From Palsa-965 sp044448685 (GTDB taxonomy: Bacteria > Bacteroidota > Bacteroidia > Palsa-965), in contig JBIOHC010000015.1 in assembly GCA_044448685.1 (NCBI GenBank), positions 1 through 64,000 on the forward strand: DNA of 64,000 nucleotides. The letters are read 5' to 3'. The position numbers and the translations under genes were made by a program. The notes beneath the pieces are model-generated. The model was given only the letters and a program-made list of their open reading frames with translations. It did no database searches and was not told the origin of the DNA. This document shows positions 49,102-58,001 of this stretch, one piece after another. How positions within the stretch are numbered: the stretch's first letter is position 1; every line of letters starts with the position of its first letter.

Positions 49102-50682
49102 ATGAAAAATAAGTGTATAATTTTCCCGGCATTTTTTCTGCTTTGCCTGGGCCCGCTTCAGGCTCAGTTTCCGAATGTCATGATCGGAAATCAACATGCA
49201 CCGGAAGAAGTGTCTATCTGCATCAACCCTAAGAACAACCTGCAGGTAGTGGCGGGGGCTAATATCGATAACTACTATTACAGTACGGATGGAGGGCTGC
49301 ACTGGACAGCCAACACCCTTGTTTCTCCGGGAAATGGTGTGTACGGCGACCCGGTAGTTTTTGCCGATACCTCAGGATCCTTCTATTTTATGCACCTGAG
49401 CAATCCTCCAACAGGGATGGGGTCCTGGGTTGACCGGATTGTATGTCACCATTCCATCGACGGGGGAAGGACTTACAATAATGGAACCTATACTGGTAAG
49501 AATGGTACAAAGGTTCAGGATAAGCCCTGGACAGCAGTTAATCCGGCCAACAACGAAATTTATGTTTGCTGGACCCAGTTTGATGTTTACGGTTCTCATA
49601 ATCCTTCCGACAGTTCGGTAATTCTTTTTTCAAAGTCGGCCGATAATGCCGTTACCTGGTCAGCACCGAAGCGAATAAGCTGGCAAGCCGGAGATTGTAT
49701 TGATTCAGACAGTACTGTAGAGGGAGCTGTTCCATGTGTAGGCCCCAATGGACAGATTTATGTTTCATGGGCAGGGCCTCAGGGACTTGTCTTTAACAAA
49801 TCACTTGATGGTGGTGCCACCTGGATACCAAGGGAAACAGGGGTGAATCCGATTGCGGGAGGATGGGATTATACCATCTCAGGATTGTACCGTTGCAATG
49901 GATTGCCTGTAACGGCCTGTGATCTGAGTGCCGGACCCAACAGAGGTGCTATTTATATCAATTGGAGTGATCAACGTAACGGGACAACGGATACCGATAT
50001 ATTTCTTGTTAAATCGACAGACGGGGGACTAACCTGGACTTCTCCCAAAAGGGTGAATACGGATGCTCCGGGTAAACAGAATTTCATGTCCTGGATGACA
50101 ATCGATCAAAGCAACGGGGATGTGTATGTAGTCTATTATGACCGCAGGAATCATACATCCGGTGATTCGACGGATGTCTACCTGGCCCGTTCTTCAGATG
50201 GAGGAGCTACTTTTACCGATTACAAAATCAATCAGAATTCGTTTGTTCCGGATCCTTCTGTTTTTTTCGGAGACTATATCGGTGTTTCTGCTACAAACGG
50301 AATTGTAAGACCCATCTGGATGGCGTATAATGGCAGCACACTGAGTATTTGGACAGCTATAGCCGATGCAGCTATGATGGGTGTTCAGGATTCCAGGCCT
50401 TCCGGAATGCCGGAGGCAGAACTTATTCAGAACAGCCCCAATCCTTTTCATGATGGTACGCTTATCCGGTTTAATCTGTTAACACGACAGACTGTTACAC
50501 TCTATATTTCCAACGAGCTTGGACAGCGCGTGGTCACTATTTATGATAAGCAACCTATGGATAAAGGTGGTCACTATTACATCTTCAATGCCCGGACTTC
50601 CGGATTGAAAAAGGGTGTATACCATTATACCCTGCAATGTGACAGCGTACAACTGACCAAGAAAATGACTGTTACGGAATGA
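49102..50682 (+). CDS. secreted BNR/Asp-box beta-propeller protein with T9SS sorting domain
   Basis: 526 residues from ATG 49102 (the frame is open to 49012, but the signal peptide MKNKCIIFPAFFLLCLGPLQAQ begins here). About six Asp-box motifs are spaced through the protein (YYSTDGGLHWTA, HSIDGGRTYN, SADNAVTWSAP, SLDGGATWIP, STDGGLTWTS, SSDGGATFTD), indicating a six-bladed propeller of the sialidase type. The catalytic Arg triad and Tyr/Glu of true sialidases cannot be confirmed, so enzymatic activity is open. The C-terminal 85 residues (NSPNPFHDGTLIRFNLLT to LKKGVYHYTLQ) are a type A T9SS sorting domain, so it should reach the cell surface. It overlaps the NTR-like gene by 4 bases. Confidence 0.85.
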   Translation: MKNKCIIFPAFFLLCLGPLQAQFPNVMIGNQHAPEEVSICINPKNNLQVVAGANIDNYYYSTDGGLHWTANTLVSPGNGVYGDPVVFADTSGSFYFMHLSNPPTGMGSWVDRIVCHHSIDGGRTYNNGTYTGKNGTKVQDKPWTAVNPANNEIYVCWTQFDVYGSHNPSDSSVILFSKSADNAVTWSAPKRISWQAGDCIDSDSTVEGAVPCVGPNGQIYVSWAGPQGLVFNKSLDGGATWIPRETGVNPIAGGWDYTISGLYRCNGLPVTACDLSAGPNRGAIYINWSDQRNGTTDTDIFLVKSTDGGLTWTSPKRVNTDAPGKQNFMSWMTIDQSNGDVYVVYYDRRNHTSGDSTDVYLARSSDGGATFTDYKINQNSFVPDPSVFFGDYIGVSATNGIVRPIWMAYNGSTLSIWTAIADAAMMGVQDSRPSGMPEAELIQNSPNPFHDGTLIRFNLLTRQTVTLYISNELGQRVVTIYDKQPMDKGGHYYIFNARTSGLKKGVYHYTLQCDSVQLTKKMTVTE

Positions 50683-51260
50683 AGATTTTCTTCCTGACCT
50701 GCTTAGGATTTGTTTTGCATTTCTCCAATTCATTGCTGGCTTGCAAATGCGGAGAGCATAAGCCTTTGAGCATGGATGAATGCAGGATCTATGATGTGAT
50801 TTTTACGGGAAAGGTTGATTCTGTTTCTTCCTGTCATAACAAGTATGCGACTGTTTATTTTCACCTTGAAGATTTATACAAAGGCAAGAGCCTCGCACAG
50901 GTAGGTGTACGTTATGACTGTGAAAGCGATTGTCAGCTTAGCCTTGCAAAGGGAGAACAATGGCTGGTATATGCACAGTATTACCAGTACAATGGCCTCG
51001 AAATGGAATTCTGCAGCAGAAGCCGTAAGTATATCAGTAAGGGGGATGATTATTATACGGCATTAAACCTCCTGACCTGGAAGGATGAATGTGATCGTCT
51101 GGAACACTTGCTGGGTAAGCATGACGTTATGAAAAAGGAAGAGCCTGCAATGAAGGAGAGGGTGTTGGTACAGCCCAATGCCTATGGGAAGATTATCCTC
51201 CTCGGCATATCACTGGCGGTACTGATACTTATTTTCTATTTTGTAAAAAAGCTACCCTGA
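50679..51260 (+). CDS. secreted, C-terminally anchored protein with NTR-like domain
   Basis: A 193-residue protein. A signal peptide (MKIFFLTCLGFVLHFSNSLL, cleaved before ACKC) is followed by a domain like the TIMP/netrin (NTR) OB-fold: N-terminal CKCGEHKPLS, YDVIFTGKVDSVS, TVYFHLEDLYKGKS, a C-x-x-x-C loop (YDCESDCQLSLAKGEQWLVYAQ) and EMEFCSRSRKYI. This is the pattern of secreted NTR-like proteins of Bacteroidota. A C-terminal hydrophobic helix (IILLGISLAVLILIFYF) with a KKLP tail anchors it. The start overlaps the stop of the BNR-repeat gene by 4 bases, so the two are translationally coupled and probably act together; the partner relation is inference. Confidence 0.8.
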   Translation: MKIFFLTCLGFVLHFSNSLLACKCGEHKPLSMDECRIYDVIFTGKVDSVSSCHNKYATVYFHLEDLYKGKSLAQVGVRYDCESDCQLSLAKGEQWLVYAQYYQYNGLEMEFCSRSRKYISKGDDYYTALNLLTWKDECDRLEHLLGKHDVMKKEEPAMKERVLVQPNAYGKIILLGISLAVLILIFYFVKKLP

Positions 51261-51285
51261 TACCCCGGTAGTTCAAAGAGAAATA

Positions 51286-51960
51286 TTATTTCCCCATCAG
51301 TACATAATATAGGATGTTGGCGCCCATTTTAAGCGCTTTCTGACGGTTCTCTTCCGGATCATGGTGCACCTGAGGATCTTCCCATCCGTCTCCTATATCA
51401 GCTTCATAATCATAAAAGCAAACAAGGCGTCCGTTAAAGATCAAACCGAAGCCCTGAGGAGCTTTGCCATCGTGTTCATGAATTTTTGGAACACCTTTGT
51501 CAAAGTTGTATTTTTGGTGGTAGATAGGATGGGAAAAGGGCAGCTCTATAAAGTCAAGCTCAGGGAACACTTTTTTCATTTGTGTCCGGATAAATTTATC
51601 CATGCCATAGCTGTCATTGATATTCAGGAATCCTCCTCCCAGAAGGTATTTGCGAAGGTTGTCGGCTTCCTGCTGGCTGAATACAATATTTCCGTTACCG
51701 GTTACATGTATAAAGGGAAAATTGAAAATATCGGGGCTCCCGGGCTCGACTACCGCTTCATCGGGATTTATTTTGGTCCCCATATTTTCATTGCAGAAAT
51801 GGATCAGGTTGGGCAGTGAGGTTGGACTTACATACCAGTTTCCTCCTCCTCCGTATTTAAGTCTGGCAATCTTATAGGTCGCGCTTTGCTGAGCATGGGC
51901 AGTAAAGAGGCAGGAGAGAGCCAGCAGAATAGAGCAGGTATGGCGAAAGTACTTATTCAT
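51286..51960 (-). CDS. DUF4159 domain-containing secreted protein
   Basis: A 224-residue protein with a signal peptide (KYFRHTCSILLALSCLFTAHAQ) and a single DUF4159 domain. Family features seen are KIARLKYGGGGNWYVSPTSL, FPFIHVTGNGNIVFSQQEAD, KYLLGGGFLNINDSYGMD and the HPIYHQKYNF / IFNGRLVCFYDYEADIGDG segments. The fold is glutamine-amidotransferase-like by family description. Function unknown. Its start overlaps the rsmE stop by 8 bases, so it is downstream of rsmE in one minus-strand transcript. Confidence 0.9.
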   Translation of the reverse strand: MNKYFRHTCSILLALSCLFTAHAQQSATYKIARLKYGGGGNWYVSPTSLPNLIHFCNENMGTKINPDEAVVEPGSPDIFNFPFIHVTGNGNIVFSQQEADNLRKYLLGGGFLNINDSYGMDKFIRTQMKKVFPELDFIELPFSHPIYHQKYNFDKGVPKIHEHDGKAPQGFGLIFNGRLVCFYDYEADIGDGWEDPQVHHDPEENRQKALKMGANILYYVLMGK

Positions 51961-52666
51961 TGAGTAAGTGTATGGTATGGCAGGCAGCCAGGGCAGCCGT
52001 TTCTGTACGTAAGCGGCTTTTACCGAGGCTGACGGCCGTAAAACCGTTCTGAAGTGCTAAGTTAATCTCTTGTTCCGAGAAATCCCCTTCCGGGCCAATA
52101 AGTATGATGCTGTCTGTTCCAGGCTTATAAACTGACTTAAGCGTGTCAGGTTCAGAACTGGAACGGTTGCAGTGGGCAATGAATTTTTGTCCTCCGGCCT
52201 GCCTGCATCTTTCAATGAATTTGATGAAAGATACATTTTCATTCAGTACCGGCTCTATAGCCTTGATGCTTTGTTTCATGGCCGAAACAGCGATCTTATG
52301 CAGGCGGTCGGTCTTCATAGTCGTTCGTTCCGAATGTTCACAGGTTATAGGAGTGAACTCTTCCAATCCTATTTCAACAGCTTTTTCCAGGAACCATTCG
52401 GTCCGGTCCATACTCTTTGTCGGAGCCATTGCAATATGGAGGTGTATTCCCCGTTTTCCATACTCAGCCTGCCTGGAAGTGATATGTACCTGGCAGCGTT
52501 TAGGGTGGTCATCACTTATTTCGGCAGTATAGAGATTGCCTTTCCCATCAGTCAGCTGCACAGAATCGCCTTTCTGAAGGCGTAAAACACGGACAGCATG
52601 TTTGCTTTCTTCTTCCGGGAAAGTATAAAGCTCGGACTCAATATCGGGGGTATAGAACAGATGCAC
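51953..52666 (-). CDS. rsmE: 16S rRNA (uracil-1498-N3)-methyltransferase
   Basis: A 237-residue SPOUT (alpha/beta-knot) methyltransferase of the RsmE family, modifying U1498 of 16S rRNA. The start is the GTG at 52666, which gives the conserved beginning (M)HLFYTPDI; the upstream extension to 52702 starts with TTG and is not conserved. Blocks: SKHAVRVLRLQKGDSVQLTDG (PUA-like N-terminal domain), KSMDRTEWFLEKAVEIGLEE, and the knot with IILIGPEGDFSEQEINLAL and SLGKSRLRTETAALAACHTI. Length is normal. It lies 32 bases after the patatin gene and overlaps DUF4159. Confidence 0.94.
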   Translation of the reverse strand: MHLFYTPDIESELYTFPEEESKHAVRVLRLQKGDSVQLTDGKGNLYTAEISDDHPKRCQVHITSRQAEYGKRGIHLHIAMAPTKSMDRTEWFLEKAVEIGLEEFTPITCEHSERTTMKTDRLHKIAVSAMKQSIKAIEPVLNENVSFIKFIERCRQAGGQKFIAHCNRSSSEPDTLKSVYKPGTDSIILIGPEGDFSEQEINLALQNGFTAVSLGKSRLRTETAALAACHTIHLLNE

Positions 52667-52698
52667 AGGCAAATTTACGAAAGCAGTTCTGATCCTGC

Positions 52699-55014
52699 TC
52701 AATCGCTGAGTAATTTTGAAATTTTGGAGATGGATTCCTGGTTTTCAGGAAGTGTAAGGGAATTAAATACCTTACTTTTCTCCTTATGTGTTAAATGCCA
52801 GGACAGGGAAATATGGTCATTTGTTTCATTCTGAAGTTCAAGCCGGAGAATATCCACATGGGTTTTGACCCATTTGTCAGCGGACTGAATTTGTGCGTTC
52901 TGATTGAAATCCTGAACCTGGAACAGGTTGCCGTAGAAGCTGCCCATGGGTTTTGAGAGGCTCTGAAAGAGGGTGGGAGGGGGGTCATTATCAATAATTG
53001 TTTCCATGTGTTTGTCCCGCATCTGAATGATCAGCACTCCGCTGGTGTTTTTGGCGATCCAGTCGTTAAATATTTCCATAAACTGAAGCGATGTTTCCAA
53101 TCCGTAATTATCCCGGAGGCCTGCGTCCATCACTTCTATACGGGGTTCAGTGGGGAGGAGTACCAGCGGGGATATATAAGGGAATGTAGCACTCATACGG
53201 AGTACACTGGTGAACATGGTCTTCATCGGGTCATGCTGATTGAAGAAACGGGTATATTCAATGGCATTCAGCAGCTGACGTCCTTCGAAATTACGCGATG
53301 GGGTATTCTGAGCCAGGTAAGAGATATCCTGTGCTGAGATAAGCAGTTTGCGCCCGTCATTGACAATAGAAGGGGAGAAAATCATCATGGGGATTTCTGC
53401 ATTGGCTTCCGGGAGCCTGTAATCGCCCAGGGTTTTTCCTACAAAGACATGGGTGTTCATATTCAGTTTTTCTTCCAGAGCATACCCCCTGTCCTTCACA
53501 AACTCCTGATTATTCACTTTAAATTTCTGAAAATGTATGAGCCATTCACTGGTCGCAACGGTAAATGCAATGGGGTTCAGAATATCTTTGGAAATCTGAT
53601 TTATGTAAGTATTGTTGAGGAAATGCTTTATTTCATTCCGGTCTCGTTCCCGGCATAATTCTCTCAGATAAGCAGCCCCTATCATCCCTCCCGATGAGCC
53701 CGTGATAAGTTCGGTGTGATGCATCAGCTTACCCTGGGTGATACTGTCGATATAGCTGAGGGCATAATAAGACCAAAGCGAGGATCTTAATCCGCCTCCG
53801 CTTACATTGATAAAGACAAGTCTTGGTTTATGAACTGTATCTCCGGGAGTTGTATTCTTGGCTTTCCATTTTTCCAGGATCTCAATGGTATGTCTGATAT
53901 CGGCAGCTCTGATAAACGTATCCCGGTCATAATTACGCATGTATTTATACGTATACGGAGCGGGAGGGGCAGAATAATTAAGCCCATAGGCTTTACTTGT
54001 GCCGGTGATGAATTCGGTTTTGTGAATATAATTTACAATCAGGATAAGTACAATGAGGATGGCTGTTGACCAGCCCCTGAACCAGGAATAAAGGGAACTG
54101 AAAATCATTAAGAAAACGGTAAACAGCAGGAAGAAGCTTGCTCCGGCAGGGATTTCAAAAAGGCTGTAGTGACGGAGTAACCCCAAAAGTATCAGGCTCA
54201 GAATGGTAAAAGCCTGGAAATAGGATGCATTCCGGTGGTTCTGACGAAATACAGCCATCAGCATTTCCTTTTTATAGTGCCTCACCGGCCTTACCAGCTT
54301 TGTACGCAAAGGCCAGCTCAGAAATGTCTCCACATACCAGTCGCGCGATTCCTTGATGAGATAAGGATTTCTTTCCCCGCTGTTTTTCATCTTTCTGATT
54401 CGTAATGCTTCACGGTCGTCTTTCACCGGTTTGTTCAGAATACCATACATCTTATAGATGTCTTTGTTGGTACGGAAAAAATACGTGAACGAGAGGAAAA
54501 TAAATATCAGATTGCCCAGGATGAAAGCAAGCACCAGAGCGGCAATTTCATAGGTCTTGAAGACATTCTCATCTTTCAGAAAAGAGATGATATTGAGGGA
54601 ATAAACAACAATAAAAGTCAAGGGTACCATAAAGTTATTCAGGCTGTACCGCATGAAAGGGTTTGCCATAGTAGCCAGGAAAGGAAAACGAAAGCCATTC
54701 TTGATATAGCTCCCGATATTATAGGCCATAATAAAGCCTCCGCACGAGAAACCAACGATAAAATAGGAAGCGAAACTGAGGTGGTCATGGTATTCAGGAC
54801 CCAGAAACAGGAAGGGGGCTCCGTATTTTGCTGCAATGTTATTGGTGACCAGCCCGAACAACAGGAGCCAGAAAACAAGGAGAAACTGATTCTTCTTGAA
54901 GTCAATCAGCACAAGGCGGAAGGCGAAAGAAAAAAAGAAATTCCTGAACAAATGGTTTTTAAGCAGACTTTGTCTCAGGTTTCGTAAAAAACGCATCAGG
55001 AATGAGTTATACAC
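52699..55014 (-). CDS. patatin-like phospholipase with N-terminal membrane domain
   Basis: A 771-residue protein. The first 340 residues contain about eight hydrophobic helices (for example FLLVFWLLLFGLVTNNIA, ASYFIVGFSCGGFIMAYNI, ALVLAFILGNLIFIFLSF, TAILIVLILIVNYI) and soluble loops. The C-terminal patatin domain shows the oxyanion loop VSGGGLRSSLWS, the nucleophile Ser in ITGSSGGMIGAAYL (GXSXG) and the second dyad Asp in VMDAGLRDNYGLE. It would be a membrane-anchored lipid acyl hydrolase. Membrane-fused patatins of this size are known in Bacteroidota. Alternative start ATG six codons in (MRFLRN). It precedes rsmE. Confidence 0.88.
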   Translation of the reverse strand: MYNSFLMRFLRNLRQSLLKNHLFRNFFFSFAFRLVLIDFKKNQFLLVFWLLLFGLVTNNIAAKYGAPFLFLGPEYHDHLSFASYFIVGFSCGGFIMAYNIGSYIKNGFRFPFLATMANPFMRYSLNNFMVPLTFIVVYSLNIISFLKDENVFKTYEIAALVLAFILGNLIFIFLSFTYFFRTNKDIYKMYGILNKPVKDDREALRIRKMKNSGERNPYLIKESRDWYVETFLSWPLRTKLVRPVRHYKKEMLMAVFRQNHRNASYFQAFTILSLILLGLLRHYSLFEIPAGASFFLLFTVFLMIFSSLYSWFRGWSTAILIVLILIVNYIHKTEFITGTSKAYGLNYSAPPAPYTYKYMRNYDRDTFIRAADIRHTIEILEKWKAKNTTPGDTVHKPRLVFINVSGGGLRSSLWSYYALSYIDSITQGKLMHHTELITGSSGGMIGAAYLRELCRERDRNEIKHFLNNTYINQISKDILNPIAFTVATSEWLIHFQKFKVNNQEFVKDRGYALEEKLNMNTHVFVGKTLGDYRLPEANAEIPMMIFSPSIVNDGRKLLISAQDISYLAQNTPSRNFEGRQLLNAIEYTRFFNQHDPMKTMFTSVLRMSATFPYISPLVLLPTEPRIEVMDAGLRDNYGLETSLQFMEIFNDWIAKNTSGVLIIQMRDKHMETIIDNDPPPTLFQSLSKPMGSFYGNLFQVQDFNQNAQIQSADKWVKTHVDILRLELQNETNDHISLSWHLTHKEKSKVFNSLTLPENQESISKISKLLSD

Positions 55015-55062
55015 AGTATTTATACGAAATTCAGAGCTAATCGTTTCAGAGGTCTAACGGGC

Positions 55063-56748
55063 TTATTTTATCTTACCGTTTACAATAGCAAGTATTTCCG
55101 ATTCAAGGGCCTGGGTTTGTGCTTCAAGGGCTCTTCCTCTTGACAGAATATCAGCTGAAAAAGTCTTATCCGTCAATCCTCCGGCATTGATTTTAACATT
55201 CAGAAAAGCACCCATAACGGCACTCCGGCAGCAAAGCGCACCTACTCCTGCATCGCTTACCGAATTAGGATTTCCAATTTCGGCCATGCTTTTGATGAGT
55301 GACATAGCCTGAAATGAAATTTCCATGACCTTAAAAGGAACCTCTGTCGCATAGCGGGTGGCTGACTGAATAGCAGTGGTACGGGCTGCTTTTTCCTGAT
55401 CCGATGCCTTGGGAAGGTTCAGGGCTTCCATGATTTTATTGAATGCATTTGTATCTTCATTTACCAGGCGGAGGAGCTGATCTTTCAGGTGCTGACCTTT
55501 TTCCGCTTCCTTTGAAAACTCTTCCCAGCGTTCATCCCATCCCGGTTTATGAGAAGAGAGATTGGCGACCATTACCCCCAGGGAAACGCCCAGAGCTCCT
55601 GCATAAGCAGAAATAGACCCTCCTCCGGGCGCCGCACTTTCACTGGCCGTTTCATTGGCAAAACCGGTCAGGGTCATACGTGTTAGCTTGTCTGTTGCCG
55701 CATCCCGAAGCAGGTATTCAATAATCCTTTCTTCCGGTTTAAAAGGAGACAATTCATCCAGACCGAGTGATTTGATGGCAATTCGTATCAGTTCCTGTTC
55801 ACTTACACCTGCCGAGCGTTGTTGTTTGAGAAGAAAATACCTGCCGGCATCCAGCATAGCCCTGAGTGGTATCAATCCGACAAGTTCAGAACCTGTTACA
55901 CGTATGCCCCTTTCAGTTGCTTTTTTACATACCTCATCAAATGCAACATGAACAGGTGTGGTATTGATATTGGTCAGGTTCATGGAAATCTGGGCAATAC
56001 CATATTCTTCTATATACCATCCAATCGCTTTTACAGCTTTCAGGCTACCCGGAATGTTGACTGGTTTACCTTCTGCATCCGTTACGATCTTTCCTGTAGC
56101 AGGGTTGCCTTCCCGTTTTACCCTGCCGGCTTCTCTTACATCAAAGGCTATGGAATTCGCCCTGCGTGTAGAGGTAGTATTGAGATTGATATTGTAAGCG
56201 ACGAGGAAATCGCGGGCCCCTATAACTGTTGAGCCGGATTTTTCAGAATGCTCGGCAGGCCCGAAATCAGGTTTCCACTCCGGCAGTTTTATCTTCTTGA
56301 AAAAACCTTCATATTCACCTGCCCTTATGACCGAAAGATTGTTCCTTTTTTTATCCGGTTGTGCAGCTTCATAGAGGTAAACCGGTATCTGCAGCTCCTT
56401 GCCTACACGCTCTCCTAATTGTCTAGCAAAAGCGGCAGTTTCATCCATGCTTATATGTGCGATTGGGATCAGCGGACAAACATCTGTTGCCCCCATCCTG
56501 GGGTGCTCTCCTTTGTGTTTGCTCATATCGATGAGCTCAGCTGCTTTACGTATTGCCCTGTAGGCAGCTTCTATTACTTGTGCGGGTGGGCCTACAAAGG
56601 TTACAACTGTTCTGTTGGTGGCCTTCCCAGGGTCTACATTGAGGAGTTTAACCCCTTCCACCATTTCTATTTCATGGGTTATCTGACGGATAATATTCAT
56701 ATCCCTTCCTTCACTGAAATTAGGGACACATTCAATGAGTTGATTCAT
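55063..56748 (-). CDS. ftcD: bifunctional glutamate formimidoyltransferase / formimidoyl-THF cyclodeaminase
   Basis: Moves the formimino group of N-formimino-glutamate to tetrahydrofolate, then deaminates it to methenyl-THF: the end of histidine degradation and a source of one-carbon units. The 561 residues are the full bifunctional form. The formimidoyltransferase part has IECVPNFSEGRD (N-terminus), the His loop KHKGEHPRMGATDVCPLIP and the AINLN/STRRANSIAFDVREAGR strand region. The cyclodeaminase part starts near residue 350 (FANETASESAAPGGGSISAY). Bifunctional fusion is as in mammals and many Bacteroidota. It is the last gene of the hutI run. Confidence 0.95.
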   Translation of the reverse strand: MNQLIECVPNFSEGRDMNIIRQITHEIEMVEGVKLLNVDPGKATNRTVVTFVGPPAQVIEAAYRAIRKAAELIDMSKHKGEHPRMGATDVCPLIPIAHISMDETAAFARQLGERVGKELQIPVYLYEAAQPDKKRNNLSVIRAGEYEGFFKKIKLPEWKPDFGPAEHSEKSGSTVIGARDFLVAYNINLNTTSTRRANSIAFDVREAGRVKREGNPATGKIVTDAEGKPVNIPGSLKAVKAIGWYIEEYGIAQISMNLTNINTTPVHVAFDEVCKKATERGIRVTGSELVGLIPLRAMLDAGRYFLLKQQRSAGVSEQELIRIAIKSLGLDELSPFKPEERIIEYLLRDAATDKLTRMTLTGFANETASESAAPGGGSISAYAGALGVSLGVMVANLSSHKPGWDERWEEFSKEAEKGQHLKDQLLRLVNEDTNAFNKIMEALNLPKASDQEKAARTTAIQSATRYATEVPFKVMEISFQAMSLIKSMAEIGNPNSVSDAGVGALCCRSAVMGAFLNVKINAGGLTDKTFSADILSRGRALEAQTQALESEILAIVNGKIK

Positions 56749-56753
56749 TTTCC

Positions 56754-58001
56754 TTATTTATCTCTGGTTTGTGACGGGCTAAAAATAAACATAAAAATTC
56801 CGATTACAGCCATAAACAGAAGCAAAGGCTCTGTAATCATTCTGTGCCTTGTTTCTACATAGTAAAGCGACTGCTCCAGAGACAAGAGGATTGGAACACA
56901 GAAAAGGATCAGGCTCATCCGTCCTATTTTCTGGGCAGCCAGCACGGCAAGACCCAGGACAAGCAAATAGAACCCAAGATAGAATGGGATCAAACGCCGG
57001 GCTCCAGCCCCGTATTCATTGCCCAGGTAAGAACGGAAAAGCCAGAAATTTTTTATTTTCAGAAGAAAAAGCCTGCATTGAAGCATCGGCCTTTCCCGGA
57101 TATTTCTGAAATAGAGCGACATGAAATAAGTGTTTTGTTCTTTTACTGACATATGCTGTATGGAATCCTGAGCCCCCGGGCTAAGCAGGGAATAACAATC
57201 TTTCCCATTCTCCAGGTAATTGCTCCCTTCCGTGCCAGGCAGGGAGCCCTTCCAGATATCTTTTCCTCCTAAAGAAGACAAACCAATAATATGATCCTGT
57301 TTGTAATTCCGGATCATCCAGGGCAGGCAGCACAGAAAGATAAAGACCGTAAGTGCACTCAGCATGATCAGCATCCGTAACCAGCCTTTTTTCCGGACCT
57401 GCAGAATCAGAAATGGCAGGATGCTTATGACCAGTGTGGCCCGGGTAAGCACAGCTATTGCAACGGAAAGAAAGAAAAAGAGCAAATTTTTTCTGTCAGG
57501 GCTCAGCTGATACCTGGCTGTAAACCAGATAGGAGTAATGAGCATAAGCATATCCATGGAAAAAGGGTGGATCTTGAACAGGGCATACCAGGCTATACCC
57601 GGATGGAGGCAGAACAGGATAACGGAAATAAATACGATATGGTCAGCATAGCCTGCACTGTTTGAAGGAAGCTTAAAAAGGCGGAGAAAAAAATGAAAAA
57701 CACCCACCAGCAGGAAGGCGGTGAGGGTATGCAATAGCACATGAAGAATTCCGGCTACCAGCGGGGTTATGCCAAAAAGTGAATAGCATAGAGCGAGAAG
57801 GGAAGGATAAACAGGAAACTGAAAGGTATGATTTTTGATTCCGTCCCAGAACAGAAAGAATTCTCCAGTGTTACTTAAGTTGACAGCGATATCATTGTCT
57901 TCATAAAATTCCATTCCGGGTCTGGCTATCATCAGGAACAGGATCTTGGCCAGACATAAAATCAGGATGCAAAAAGTAAGCTGTTTTTTACCCAGTGTCA
58001 T
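56754..58001 (-). CDS. GT-C-type multi-pass membrane protein
   Basis: A 415-residue integral membrane protein with about ten hydrophobic helices (LTFCILILCLAKILFLMI, VLLHTLTAFLLVGVFHFFL, LILFCVPILLSLEQSL). After helix 1 comes an acidic-loop motif, GMEFYEDNDIAVNLSNTGEF, in the position of the catalytic Asp of the PMT/ArnT glycosyltransferase family, and later EYGAGARRLIPFYLGFYLL. It looks like a lipid-linked-sugar glycosyltransferase, but this is inferred from topology and the first-loop motif. It sits between hutI (1-base TGATG overlap) and ftcD (5-base gap), where a glycosyltransferase is unexpected. Confidence 0.7.
   Translation of the reverse strand: MTLGKKQLTFCILILCLAKILFLMIARPGMEFYEDNDIAVNLSNTGEFFLFWDGIKNHTFQFPVYPSLLALCYSLFGITPLVAGILHVLLHTLTAFLLVGVFHFFLRLFKLPSNSAGYADHIVFISVILFCLHPGIAWYALFKIHPFSMDMLMLITPIWFTARYQLSPDRKNLLFFFLSVAIAVLTRATLVISILPFLILQVRKKGWLRMLIMLSALTVFIFLCCLPWMIRNYKQDHIIGLSSLGGKDIWKGSLPGTEGSNYLENGKDCYSLLSPGAQDSIQHMSVKEQNTYFMSLYFRNIRERPMLQCRLFLLKIKNFWLFRSYLGNEYGAGARRLIPFYLGFYLLVLGLAVLAAQKIGRMSLILFCVPILLSLEQSLYYVETRHRMITEPLLLFMAVIGIFMFIFSPSQTRDK

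Noticed and set aside
49042..49302. N-terminal extension of mtaB
   Set aside because: The first 87 residues are antisense to the BNR-repeat gene, while the conserved MtaB start is at 49041.
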